The notes under the pieces are model-generated. The model was given only the letters and a program-made list of their open reading frames with translations. It was not told where the DNA came from and did no database searches. Source: Chryseolinea sp. (lineage in GTDB: Bacteria > Bacteroidota > Bacteroidia > Cytophagales > Cyclobacteriaceae). From it: a DNA stretch of 32,640 nucleotides. A program made the position numbers and the translations under genes. Positions 7,792-16,486 of the stretch are shown piece by piece (position 1 is the first letter of the stretch; each line of letters starts with the position of its first letter). The DNA is taken from contig JAICGJ010000051.1 of the NCBI GenBank assembly GCA_025923195.1, forward strand, positions 1-32,640, written 5' to 3'.

Positions 7792-7909
7792 GATCAAGTT
7801 CGACATCATGAAAATAGAAAAATGGTTCGCCCAGCTTCGCGCGATTTGGAAAAATCGATATGAGCAACTCGACAAATTATTATCAACTCTAAACAACAAC
7901 AAAAAATGA
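7792..7909 (+). pseudogene. duplicated 3' end of arsR, 33-codon ORF overlapping the next gene
   Basis: From about 7792 the DNA again encodes the C-terminal part of an ArsR protein in frame (KIKFDIM..., compare EIKVDKM... in the intact gene). A stop (TAA) directly precedes it. An ATG at 7808 opens a 33-codon frame ending at TGA 7907-7909. Aligned to the last 34 residues of the intact ArsR, 26 positions are identical with one gap, while many codons differ silently, so the copies are old. The stop overlaps the start of the AHSA1 gene as ATGA (7906-7909), the usual translational coupling of arsR and ahsa1. The simplest reading is the tail of a former arsR left behind when another arsR was inserted or recombined in upstream. 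It may still be translated as a short helical peptide. Confidence 0.75.
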
Positions 7910-8409
7910 AAAACACCATGCAATTCGACTTCATTGTAGACAAAGAAAAAAACACTATAACTGTGAAAAGAGAATTCGCTGCCAAGCGTCAATTGGTTTG
8001 GGATTGCCATACGAAAAGCGAACTGCTTGATCGTTGGTTTGCTCCCAAGCCTTTTAGCACGAAAACAAAATCGATGCAGTTCAGGGAAGGTGGTCATTGG
8101 ATCTATGCCATGGTAGACCCTGAAGGAAAAGAGTACTGGGGACGAACTGAGTATACGAAGATCAACCCGATCGACGGCTACAAAACTCTTGATGCATTTG
8201 CTAACGAAAAGGGAGAAGTCAATCCTGATTTACCTCGCGCCAAATGGGACGTAACCTTTCTGGACAAAGGAGAAAATACACTCGTACAGACGGTAGTTAC
8301 CTACGATTCCCTTGAAGCGCTCGAGACTGTTATTAATATGGGTATGAAGGAAGGACTTACCTCCACACTCGAAAGACTCGACGATCTGTTGCTGACCTTT
8401 AACAAGTAA
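7906..8409 (+). CDS. AHSA1/SRPBCC domain protein
   Basis: 167 residues forming one START/Bet-v1-like fold. It shows the family opening (FDFIVDKEKNTITVKREFAAKRQLVWDCHTKSELLDRWFAP), the middle GHWIYAMVDPEGKEYWGRTEYTKI and the terminal long helix (MGMKEGLTSTLERLDDLLL). This family takes its name from the activator of Hsp90 ATPase but in bacteria is a general hydrophobic-ligand-binding fold, most often encoded after an ArsR-type repressor. No signal peptide, so cytoplasmic. The start at 7906 is supported by the ATGA overlap with the preceding arsR-tail ORF. The DoxX-like gene follows after 5 bp, so the three genes form one transcription unit. Ligand unknown. Confidence 0.9.
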   Translation: MKNTMQFDFIVDKEKNTITVKREFAAKRQLVWDCHTKSELLDRWFAPKPFSTKTKSMQFREGGHWIYAMVDPEGKEYWGRTEYTKINPIDGYKTLDAFANEKGEVNPDLPRAKWDVTFLDKGENTLVQTVVTYDSLEALETVINMGMKEGLTSTLERLDDLLLTFNK

Positions 8410-8414
8410 GCATT

Positions 8415-8816
8415 ATGAATAAGAACAAAATCATCTTCTGGGTAACAACGGTATTCCTATTTCTTTTCGAGGGCATAATGCCGCTGTCAACATTGATCTT
8501 TGCACCGTCTCAAGCCACGGCAGGAACCGTCTATCTGGATTATCCAGCTTACTTCGCCTATGTAATAATTGCGTTCAAAGTCCTTGGCTCGATACTGCTA
8601 ATTATTCCGGGCCTTCCAAGACCAATCAAGGAATGGACATATGCAGGTTTTGCTTTCAATTTCATCTGTGCCAGCGTAAGTCACTTTGTGGTTGATGGTT
8701 TCGCTTTTGTGAGCTTCTTTCCTCTTATCATTCTTGCAATTGCGGCCATATCGTATGTTACTTATTTCAAAGTATACCAGCATAAAAATCCGCCTTCACG
8801 CATAGCATTTGTATAA
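8415..8816 (+). CDS. DoxX-like family membrane protein
   Basis: 133 residues with four predicted membrane helices: about 7-28, 44-65 (YFAYVIIAFKVLGSILLIIPGLPRPIKEWTYAG spans the second helix and the following loop), 72-92 and 95-117. The motif KVLGSILLIIPGLPRPIKEW is typical of the DoxX-like (PF13564-type) family. Members accompany ArsR-AHSA1 pairs in many Bacteroidota. The DoxX group has been linked to redox or thiol-stress complexes, but no biochemical role can be assigned here. The tail is basic and cytoplasmic. It is the last gene of the arsR operon, with a strong terminator 46 bp behind it. Confidence 0.85.
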   Translation: MNKNKIIFWVTTVFLFLFEGIMPLSTLIFAPSQATAGTVYLDYPAYFAYVIIAFKVLGSILLIIPGLPRPIKEWTYAGFAFNFICASVSHFVVDGFAFVSFFPLIILAIAAISYVTYFKVYQHKNPPSRIAFV

Positions 8817-8861
8817 GCATCATTGCTTATCTGTTGACCACTGAAGAGAAGGTATAAAAAC

Positions 8862-8891
8862 AGCTAGGGAGTACGTGCTTACTCCCTGGCT
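8862..8891. terminator. bidirectional hairpin terminator
   Basis: AGCTAGGGAGTA (8862-8873) pairs with TACTCCCTGGCT (8880-8891) over 12 bp with one G-U pair and a six-base loop (CGTGCT). It lies between the convergent DoxX-like gene and the exonuclease gene and can serve both. The T-rich side on the plus strand is weak (TTATTGCATTTT). Confidence 0.7.
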
Positions 8892-8970
8892 TATTGCATT
8901 TTGACAAGCCTCTCTTTCAAATGCTATCAAATTGAAACTGCAGCGTCTACCCATAGGTTACACGTCACAA

Positions 8971-9801
8971 CTAAACAAGTTTTGCTGCAACGGCGTTTGC
9001 TCTGTCAAGCAAGCGCGGCTCACCCATTTTGCTGGCGAGCGCGGCAAAACCTGGTGTAGGACCTCGCCATCGCAGCTCGTCAATATCGCTAAATAGCCGT
9101 GCATCCGTTCGCAAAGTGGCGAGCCGTTTGAACAACAACGCTTGATCACGGTGACGACCAAGCAGTCTCTCCGGTAGAGCTTCGATCGGGCCGTATTGGT
9201 TCAACAGCCCGACTGCGCCAGACTTACCAATACCCGATATGCCTGGATAACCATCAGCGTTATCACCGATAAGTGCAAGTAGATCTGGGATGAGCGCCGG
9301 AGGCACACCATACTTTTTTCGAACCGCGTTTGCGTCTCTAATGGCTCCTGCTTTACGATCGATCTGTACAACCCGGTCTTCGCGTACACACTGGGCGAGG
9401 TCCTTATCCGGCGTCCAGATACACACCTTCTGAACTCGTTCATCGGCGGATGCCAGGTGCGCGGCTGAGGCAAGTGCATCATCCGCTTCCAACTCTACCA
9501 TTGGCCATGCAACAATACCCATAGACGCTAAAGCTTCTTCCAGTGGATGAAATTGTTTACGCAATGCCCACTCGATCCCCGCTCCTGTTTTATACTCGGG
9601 CCAAAGATCGTTGCGGAACGACTCGATAACGTGATCAGTAGCGACACCCAGGTGTGTAGCGTCTTGTTCAATCATCTCCAATACTCCATGCAAAACCCCT
9701 ATCACGGCTCCGAAAGGTTTGTCCTTACCGTTGTTATAACTACGCTGGCCATAGAAATGCCGGAACAGTTCATAAGTACCGTCGATGAGATGGACGATCA
9801 T
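8971..9801 (-). CDS. stand-alone 5'-3' exonuclease / flap endonuclease
   Basis: 276 residues with the PIN/FEN fold of the 5'-nuclease part of DNA polymerase I. Metal-binding acids are visible in LIDGTYELFRH (Asp7), VELEADDAL (Glu103, Glu105, Asp107, Asp108), TPDKDL (Asp132, Asp134) and IGDNADG (Asp180, Asp183). The last is followed directly by the helix-three-turn DNA-binding motif GISGIGKSGAVGLL. The arginine-bearing arch (ESFRNDLWPEYKTG) is also present. Such an enzyme removes 5' flaps or RNA primers. No polymerase domain is attached. Base composition is visibly richer in G+C (36 of 60 in the row 9001-9060) and the protein is Ala-rich, unlike the flanking genes, so horizontal acquisition is plausible. 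No partner gene adjoins. Confidence 0.88.
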   Translation of the reverse strand: MIVHLIDGTYELFRHFYGQRSYNNGKDKPFGAVIGVLHGVLEMIEQDATHLGVATDHVIESFRNDLWPEYKTGAGIEWALRKQFHPLEEALASMGIVAWPMVELEADDALASAAHLASADERVQKVCIWTPDKDLAQCVREDRVVQIDRKAGAIRDANAVRKKYGVPPALIPDLLALIGDNADGYPGISGIGKSGAVGLLNQYGPIEALPERLLGRHRDQALLFKRLATLRTDARLFSDIDELRWRGPTPGFAALASKMGEPRLLDRANAVAAKLV

Positions 9802-10153
9802 AGCATTACATTGTATCGCTACAATTATTTCGTGGTGAATGTGACTAACTGCAAGGCCATCCCGGCCCGCCTAATATTCTCAGGAACAAAAATGCGATAG
9901 AACGTGCGACAATATCAAACTATTGTTTAGTAACAAAGTCGTAAAAATTTCTGTTGGTGATTCCGTAAAAGCTTGATCTTTTTGTTGCCGGTCAAGACCA
10001 AACGGATTCACCATCTGTTTTTATAATGTTGCTTCCTTAAATAACGATGTTGTCACTCTTCATGGATTTCCTCATAAATGCGGCTCGACATCAACGTTCA
10101 AAATCGTACAAGTTGGCCGTTATCGCGCGTGCCAAATCGGTTTAAAAGGCTTT
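9802..10153. other. gene-free divergent spacer
   Basis: Lies between the divergently oriented exonuclease and permease genes. No gene or RNA recognised; the permease promoter follows at 10154. Confidence 0.5.
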
Positions 10154-10184
10154 TTTGCGTCTGAATTGAAAGATATTTAGTTTG
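10154..10184 (+). promoter_or_regulatory. putative Bacteroidota-type promoter of the permease gene
   Basis: TTTG (10154-10157), 19 bp, then TTAGTTTG (10177-10184), which matches TAnnTTTG in all but one fixed position. The expected transcription start is near 10191, giving a leader of about 38 bases before the ATG at 10229. Confidence 0.5.
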
Positions 10185-10228
10185 GCATAATTATGATTCC
10201 ACTATTGATGCTATCAATTCCCTGATTC

Positions 10229-12667
10229 ATGATATACAATTTCATCACCCTCTCTCTTCGTAAAATCCTGAATGAAAAATCGTTCACGGTGCTAACCGTT
10301 ACAAGTCTGTGTCTAGCTACTGTCTCGTGTACCATCATATTATTGTACGTGCGATATGAGCGAAGCTTCGATGACTTTCGCTCCACAGATGTCTACCGGA
10401 TCGCCTACCATGGATTTGAAAACAATGTCGAAACGGCGACTTCAGCTCAAATAGTGCCTGCGCTCGCACCTGCCATCAAACAGGATATTCCCGAAGTAAA
10501 AGATGCTGTAAGGTTCGCCCATACGGGTCCTTTTATGTCAGACCCGGTTATGGAATACATGGATAAAAAATTCCGCGAGAGCAAAATTTTCTTCGCAGAT
10601 AATGGAATGCTTTCCATGTTCTCCTATCCGATGATAAAGGGTTCTGCCGAAAAAGCGCTGGATAAGCCAAACCAGATGGTTCTATCAAAATCCGCTGCAG
10701 CAAAATATTTTGGAAAAGAAGACCCGTTGGGTAAAACAATAACATTTCATCAGGGGGAACGAGGCGCAAAAGAAATCGTCGTGACAGGTGTTTTCGAAGA
10801 TGTACCGTCCAACACACATTTACATACGGACTTCTTAGTCTCGTTTTCCACACTCGGGTTCAACCTCGACAACGACTGGGACTGGGGCAACTTTTATACA
10901 TACATTCAGGTCCAGCCGGGCGTAGATAGAAAAACAATAGAGTCAAAAATTCCCGAGCTCCTTAATAAGCGAATTGGCAAATTCATTACCGACGGCGCCA
11001 AGGCTGGTTATCGTATTGAGTTTTTACTCCAGCCAATTCAGACCATTCACCTGGAATCAAAATTGCACGGAGAAATTGAGCCAAACGGAGATTCAAGAAC
11101 CACAAATTTCCTGAACATCATAGCCATCTTCGTTCTACTTATTGCATGGATCAATTACATCAATTTTTCCATCGCTCGTTCAGCAGAAAACAGCAAAGAA
11201 ATTAGTATCCGTAAAATTAATGGATCAAGCCGTGGCCAGCTAATAGCTCAAGTTTTAACTGATGCCGCCACGGTCAATCTATTCGCCATGGGTATATCCA
11301 TTGGAGTCATTCAGTTGGCTCTGCCCACGCTAAAATTGATGATTGGATTACCAGACGCAATTGCTTTTACATGGGAAAGCGGTCTGATCGTCCTCGCCAT
11401 CTTTATTGCAGGAACACTTTGCTCCGGCCTATATCCCGCTATTTTCATATCAAAGTTAAATCCGATATACTTACTGAAAGGCAAAATCTCCCGCTCAGCC
11501 ATTAATTTAACATTGAACAAGGCTCTGATTGTTTTTCAGTTTACCGCTTCAGTCATATTGATTATTGGCACCATCACCGTTTTTAGTCAACTCACTTTTA
11601 TGCGTGACAAAGAACTGGGGCTGAATCTGGACCAGACTCTGATAGTAAAAGGTCCAGCTGTAAAAGACAGCACCTATCAGGCAACACTTTCTTCCTTTGC
11701 TAATGAAACAAAACGAATATCCAGTGTTTCTTCCTTCGCCGTTTCGTCCTCTATTCCTGGTGAGGAGGTGTACTGGGGGCGAAGCTTTTTTCGGAAGGAT
11801 AGGCCGGATAATATTATCGGATGTGCCATCATAGCAATTGACGAAAACTTTTTTGACTTATTTGGTGCACGTTTTTCAGCCGGTAGCAATTATCCAGACG
11901 GTACAACGGCATGGCGGAACTGCATCATCATTAATGAAACTGCTGCAAGAGCATTTGGATATGATGAACCGTCGCTCGCTGTTGATGAAACCATCATGTG
12001 GAAAGAAAACGATGAGCGACTCCCTAAACGGGTGATCGGTGTGGTGAAAGATTTTAATCAGCAATCGCTTCGAAAGAAAGTTGAGCCCATTGTTTTTACG
12101 TTAAAAAAATTTGTAAACGCACCTTGGGCAGGTGAGTTCTATGTTTTTAAAATGAGTGCAGACGATTTGAAAACTACTATTGCTGGCATTCAGGAATTAT
12201 GGCAAGCTGTGTATCCGCAAAATCCATTTGATTTTTTCTTTATGGATGAATATTTCAACGCGCAGTATAAGAATGATGAACGATTCGGCAACGTGTTCAC
12301 AGTCTTTTCCAGTCTGGCAATTCTTATTGCATCTATTGGACTGTTTGGCTTAACAGCATACATGACGGCCATGAGAACGAAAGAAATTGGTGTTCGGAAA
12401 GTTCTCGGCTCATCCACCTTTGCACTGGTTCGACTGTTGTCCGCTAATTACCTTATGTTAGTTTTAATTTCCTTTATCATCGCATGCCCGATAGCAATGG
12501 TGCTAATGGAAGAGTGGCTTTCCCAATTCGCATACCGCATTCCGCTCAGTATATGGATATTCATCAGCGCAGGTTCCATTTGTTTCTTCATTGCAATAAT
12601 AACTGTGGGCACAAAGAGCTGGCAATCGGCGACCATGGATCCTGTAAGGTCGTTGAAGTATGAATAG
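10229..12667 (+). CDS. FtsX/MacB-type ABC transporter permease
   Basis: 812 residues with the same plan as the other two large permeases here: N-terminal helix (about 19-42), MacB-like periplasmic domain with AKYFGKEDPLGKTI, membrane helices from about 293 (FLNIIAIFVLLIAWINYINFS), a second periplasmic domain, and three C-terminal helices. ATPase-contact motifs are KEISIRKINGSS and KEIGVRKVLGSS. The C-terminus is the standard DPVRSLKYE. It lacks the soluble prefix of the permease at 2892 and begins directly with the short cytoplasmic NFITLSLRKIL segment. Alone in its transcription unit, with no regulator or ATPase nearby; the partner ATPase must be encoded elsewhere. Substrate unknown. Confidence 0.9.
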   Translation: MIYNFITLSLRKILNEKSFTVLTVTSLCLATVSCTIILLYVRYERSFDDFRSTDVYRIAYHGFENNVETATSAQIVPALAPAIKQDIPEVKDAVRFAHTGPFMSDPVMEYMDKKFRESKIFFADNGMLSMFSYPMIKGSAEKALDKPNQMVLSKSAAAKYFGKEDPLGKTITFHQGERGAKEIVVTGVFEDVPSNTHLHTDFLVSFSTLGFNLDNDWDWGNFYTYIQVQPGVDRKTIESKIPELLNKRIGKFITDGAKAGYRIEFLLQPIQTIHLESKLHGEIEPNGDSRTTNFLNIIAIFVLLIAWINYINFSIARSAENSKEISIRKINGSSRGQLIAQVLTDAATVNLFAMGISIGVIQLALPTLKLMIGLPDAIAFTWESGLIVLAIFIAGTLCSGLYPAIFISKLNPIYLLKGKISRSAINLTLNKALIVFQFTASVILIIGTITVFSQLTFMRDKELGLNLDQTLIVKGPAVKDSTYQATLSSFANETKRISSVSSFAVSSSIPGEEVYWGRSFFRKDRPDNIIGCAIIAIDENFFDLFGARFSAGSNYPDGTTAWRNCIIINETAARAFGYDEPSLAVDETIMWKENDERLPKRVIGVVKDFNQQSLRKKVEPIVFTLKKFVNAPWAGEFYVFKMSADDLKTTIAGIQELWQAVYPQNPFDFFFMDEYFNAQYKNDERFGNVFTVFSSLAILIASIGLFGLTAYMTAMRTKEIGVRKVLGSSTFALVRLLSANYLMLVLISFIIACPIAMVLMEEWLSQFAYRIPLSIWIFISAGSICFFIAIITVGTKSWQSATMDPVRSLKYE

Positions 12668-12728
12668 TAGAACTTCGAGACTCTATACTAAGCGTGTCGG
12701 AGATCAATTCGTCTTTTCCCTACTTATA

Positions 12729-13598
12729 TTAACACTGATTAAGCATAAAATCATAAATAAGATTTAACACCTCATCAAAATTTGTTTCCAGCACCATATG
12801 GCCGCCATCGATAATATGGGTATAGGCAACGGGCAAATCCCTCTTGTAACAAAGGGCCTCGTTGACACTAAAAAACACATCATGCTTCCCCCATATAATC
12901 AAGGCAGCGGGTTGGTGAACACGGAAATACTCCTGAAAGACCGGGAACATTTTGATGTTATTCTTAAAATCACAATTCAGCTCGAACTGCATATCAATAT
13001 TGCCAGGCCTCCTCATACGATCCCAATCAAGCATCCACAATTCAGGACTGACCTTAGGTAGTAACTCTTCGGGTAACCCTGCAGTATACTGCATCCTTAT
13101 GCCTTCCTCACTTAAGAACTGAGAAACTTTGGCTTTCTTTTCAGGAGTGGGGTTTTGCCAGTAGTCTATCGTTTCATCCCATTGTGGGCCAATACCTTCA
13201 TCATATGCATTACCGTTTTGTACAATTATCTTTTGAATCTTCTCCGGATGGTTCACGCATAGTCGTAACCCAATAGGACAACCGTAATCGTGAAGATAGA
13301 CAGTGAATGACTTCAAGCCTATCTCATTCGTAAACTCATTGATGTATGCTGAAATATTCCTGAATGAATATTCAAAGATGTCTTTGGGTGGAAAAGCACT
13401 AAATCCAAATCCGGGGTAATCGGGTGCAACCAAATGAAACCTCTTCGACAAGGCTATCATCAAATTTTTAAACATTACAGATGAGGTTGGGAACCCGTGC
13501 AAGAGTAATATGGATGGATTTTTTCTATCACCAGCCTCTCGATAGAAAATATCGATCCCGTCAACTTTTATTGTTTTGTTAAGAATTTGTCTACTCAC
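12729..13598 (-). CDS. alpha/beta hydrolase of the epoxide hydrolase / haloalkane dehalogenase type
   Basis: 289 residues, single domain, no signal peptide. The oxyanion-hole motif HGFPTS begins at His34. The nucleophile elbow reads HDYG with Asp104 in place of serine, which is the signature of epoxide hydrolases and haloalkane/haloacid dehalogenases (usually HDWG). The acid is Asp240 in WGKHDVFF and the base His267 in GGHMVLE. The lid region near 130-200 contains several tryptophans and tyrosines suited to epoxide or halide binding, but residues that separate the two activities cannot be fixed by eye. It ends head-on against the permease gene with only 61 bp between and no clear terminator. 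Confidence 0.85.
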   Translation of the reverse strand: MSRQILNKTIKVDGIDIFYREAGDRKNPSILLLHGFPTSSVMFKNLMIALSKRFHLVAPDYPGFGFSAFPPKDIFEYSFRNISAYINEFTNEIGLKSFTVYLHDYGCPIGLRLCVNHPEKIQKIIVQNGNAYDEGIGPQWDETIDYWQNPTPEKKAKVSQFLSEEGIRMQYTAGLPEELLPKVSPELWMLDWDRMRRPGNIDMQFELNCDFKNNIKMFPVFQEYFRVHQPAALIIWGKHDVFFSVNEALCYKRDLPVAYTHIIDGGHMVLETNFDEVLNLIYDFMLNQC

Positions 13599-13800
13599 AT
13601 TTATAGTATTTTTTGAACAAGATCGAGCTGAATTCTATAACCAAAATTAATCGTAGTCGAGAAAGATTCCAGTCTCCGGTTTTCCGATTTCAACATAGGC
13701 ATCGCGCTCTTGCCGCTGACCTGCGTCAGTCAAACGAAATTCCGGGAAAAAACATTTATGATGCTTCTTCAGAGATTATGTGCAGATATGTTTGGAATGC

Positions 13801-15414
13801 CTATTTACTTTTGTGCGCAAACATCCATGAAAGAAATTCAGGATCGGCAAATGCATTGTCCCAGCTATTGTGATCGACGCCCGGGTATTCCGAGTATTTA
13901 TTTTTTACTTTCAATGACTTCAATTTGGCAAGCATTTCACGTGAAAGCTTCACATCAACAACGGAATCACTCGCGCCGTGAAAAAGCCAGAAGGCTGTTT
14001 TCTTTACGCGTTTGTCGTACAACTTTGTATCGCCTCCGCCGCAGATGGGTAAAGCCGCTGCATACAAATCCGGATAACGGTAAACGGATTCGAATGTTCC
14101 CATCGCGCCCATAGAAAGTCCCGTTATATAGATCCTCGATTTATCGACAGCCTCTTCATTTATTATTTTCTTCACCAGTTCATTTGCCGCTACGAGAGGC
14201 CAATGAGGCTTCTCATTATAATCGAAACTGATTCTATAAGGTTGGATTGATCTGTCGATCCTCACAGCCGCCCAATACGATTCTTCTGGACACTGCGGAA
14301 CCAGAATAATTGCGGGATATGCGTTACGATTCTCATCCTTCAGGAAGAGCTTCGCTCCATGCACGAGCTGTTTCTCGTTGTCGCTGCCCCTCTCCCCTGC
14401 TCCATGCAGGAAAAGGATCAGTGGATATTTCTTTGTTTTATCGTAATTGTCGGGATAAAGTATGCGGTATGGCAGAATATTTCCGGCCGACTCAAATTCT
14501 TTTCGCAGATATGGCTTCAATGCCGGATCGGGAGCTTTTAACAATCCCTGTACGTCGAGCCATTCTGAAAACCGTTCGATCCATCTGTCTGTAGGAAGAT
14601 TTTGAGTTTTCATTCCAAAGCCATGATCTCCCCTCGCGTACATGTGTAGCTCAGCATCCTTTTTTGCATTCAACCAGGCACTGTATAGGTCGATGCTGTG
14701 TGAAGCGAGGCCGAGTCCGTCGTTAGATGCAGTAAGGATGAATAATGGTGGCGCGTCCTGGCCAATTGTTCCAATCATCCCTTTTGGAAAGTATGGATAA
14801 ATAGGAGCCGCAAAATCTGGTCTGTTAGAACGGGTGTAATCGAACAAAGTGCCTGAAGTAACGGTGCCGCCGGCAGAAAATCCCATAATACCAATCCGGT
14901 TGGATACCACATTGAACTGATCAGCATGTTTGCGTACGTAAGCAATGGCTTCCCGGCCATCGGCGATTGCCAGAGGAATCGTGGCAGCATTCGCTTCTTC
15001 AAATTCTTTTTTACCCCACTTTGCCGTTACTTCCTTTACGGGATCATTGGTATAGCTGCGGGCTACTCTGTACTTCAAGACAAAACACGTAACACCTTTT
15101 TCCACGAGCCATCTGGCGGCGTCGAATCCTTCACTGTTGATGGACAGGGCATGGAATGCACCCCCTGGCGCGATGATTACGGCAGTGCCATTTGCTTTTC
15201 CTTCCTCTGGTGCGAACACTGTCAACGTGGGTTTGCTGACATTGTAGACAACTTTTGTTTGCCAGAGATTACTGTCGTTCTCCGCTTCTGACCATGTCCA
15301 TGATTCACTGCCAGGTGGAGGACCATCATAAAGCTGAATTACTTTTTGCTGCGCGACAGAATTCGAGGTGCAAATCAGCATGCAAAGGAGAAATGCAGAA
15401 GCAGTATTTTTCAT
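13801..15414 (-). CDS. secreted two-domain esterase (tandem alpha/beta-hydrolase domains)
   Basis: 537 residues starting with a signal peptide (hydrophobic 6-18, cleavage likely after SVAQ). Domain one, about 50-290, resembles acetyl-esterase / BD-FAE enzymes: oxyanion motif APGGAF, nucleophile Ser180 in GFSAGGT, Asp232 in TASNDG, His264 in RGDHGFG. Domain two, about 305-537, resembles feruloyl esterase/PHB-depolymerase-type enzymes: FLHGAGERG, nucleophile Ser434 in GLSMGAMGT, Asp483 in HGASDSV, His515 in GVDHNSW. Both triads look complete, so the protein probably removes two kinds of ester substituents from plant polysaccharide. It is the downstream-most gene of no obvious operon: 202 bp separate it from the hydrolase at 12729. 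Confidence 0.88.
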   Translation of the reverse strand: MKNTASAFLLCMLICTSNSVAQQKVIQLYDGPPPGSESWTWSEAENDSNLWQTKVVYNVSKPTLTVFAPEEGKANGTAVIIAPGGAFHALSINSEGFDAARWLVEKGVTCFVLKYRVARSYTNDPVKEVTAKWGKKEFEEANAATIPLAIADGREAIAYVRKHADQFNVVSNRIGIMGFSAGGTVTSGTLFDYTRSNRPDFAAPIYPYFPKGMIGTIGQDAPPLFILTASNDGLGLASHSIDLYSAWLNAKKDAELHMYARGDHGFGMKTQNLPTDRWIERFSEWLDVQGLLKAPDPALKPYLRKEFESAGNILPYRILYPDNYDKTKKYPLILFLHGAGERGSDNEKQLVHGAKLFLKDENRNAYPAIILVPQCPEESYWAAVRIDRSIQPYRISFDYNEKPHWPLVAANELVKKIINEEAVDKSRIYITGLSMGAMGTFESVYRYPDLYAAALPICGGGDTKLYDKRVKKTAFWLFHGASDSVVDVKLSREMLAKLKSLKVKNKYSEYPGVDHNSWDNAFADPEFLSWMFAHKSK

Positions 15415-15817
15415 TGTAGTTAATCTTATAGTGAAATTATATCCCGAGGACTATAGAAAAATACAAAATTTCAACAGACTTTAAATCACCGTATGGCCCG
15501 ACTTAAAACCGCATTCATAATCTTATTGAGTAAAACAGTTCATTGAAACCTGTAAGATGATTGTTTGTGTTAAGGGCGGTTTCTTAGAGACGAAAAAGGG
15601 GTTGGACTCGCCCGACTCTTTCAAGTCTGTAATTCTATTAATTAAAGTAATTAAGTTTCGTATTCGACAGCAATGCAGTTCAGCATGGCACCTTGGATAA
15701 TCATCGACCGCCTCCTCAGTTACATATCGTAGACATTTGATCACGTAATATTGATACAGATAGCGACACTGAAATCACAAGGATGGTTATTCAAACGATG
15801 TTTTTACTGGTATGGTA
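15415..15817. other. gene-free spacer between two minus-strand genes
   Basis: No gene, RNA or clear terminator recognised. A short minus-strand frame at 15523-15744 has no supporting features. Confidence 0.5.
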
Positions 15818-16486
15818 TCACTCCATTTTAAGGATGCCGTTTCGTATTGCGTACATTACAAGTCCCACGCGGCTCTTCACATTAAGCTTTTCAAAGAGTG
15901 CTTCTCGGTATCCGTCGATTGTACGCGGTGCTAAACACATCCGATCAGCGATTTCTTTATAAGTTAGTTCCGTACATGCAAGTTTTATAAATTCTATCTC
16001 ACGTTCATTTATGATAACACTCTTTTGGCTAGCTTCACTTTCAGAATGCAGACTGTGGATTAAAACACCGCTCACAAGGTCTGAATAATAATATCCTTTA
16101 CTCATAACGTCGTCTAAAGCTTTCCTCAACTCACCCGGATCGGCATCTTTAAGTACATAACCACGAGCACCAGCTTTGATCATTCGTATGACAGATTTTT
16201 CGTCATCATACATGGAAAGTGCAATAACTCTGACTTGGGGATATTGCTGATGAAGCCAGCTTGCCGTTTCATATCCATCCATTTCCGGCATGTTAATATC
16301 GAGTAAAACAATATCCGGAATCTCAACGGATTTTATCCTGGCGACAAGCTCTTTGCCGTTGTTGTACTCTCCAATCACCTGATATCCTTGAAATCCATCA
16401 ATCACTTCGACCATACCTTTTCTTAAGAGCGTATGATCATCGACAAGACAGACGTCTATTTTTCCTGCCGTCATGTTGAGGCGCAT
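15818..16486 (-). CDS. NarL/LuxR-type response regulator
   Basis: 222 residues. The receiver domain carries the acidic pair Asp16-Asp17 (VDDH), the phospho-acceptor Asp63 (LLDINMPEMDG) and the conserved lysine in YVLKDAD. The C-terminal LuxR-type helix-turn-helix (INEREIEFIKLACTELTYKEIADRMCLAPRTIDGYREALFEKLNVKSRVGL) binds DNA. Such regulators are usually phosphorylated by a HisKA_3-type kinase, which in Bacteroidota is often encoded next to them; none is present within 1.5 kb on either side, so this is an orphan. The internal ATG at codon 5 is an equally possible start. Target genes unknown. Confidence 0.93.
   Translation of the reverse strand: MRLNMTAGKIDVCLVDDHTLLRKGMVEVIDGFQGYQVIGEYNNGKELVARIKSVEIPDIVLLDINMPEMDGYETASWLHQQYPQVRVIALSMYDDEKSVIRMIKAGARGYVLKDADPGELRKALDDVMSKGYYYSDLVSGVLIHSLHSESEASQKSVIINEREIEFIKLACTELTYKEIADRMCLAPRTIDGYREALFEKLNVKSRVGLVMYAIRNGILKME

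Noticed and set aside
9547-9900. 117-codon plus-strand frame antisense to the exonuclease
   Set aside because: Entire coding part is complementary to the well-supported exonuclease gene; the metal-site motifs lie on the other strand.
15600-15660. GGGCG...CGCCC pairing as terminator behind the response regulator
   Set aside because: The arms are short, the loop is about 30 bases and there is no T-run on the minus strand.
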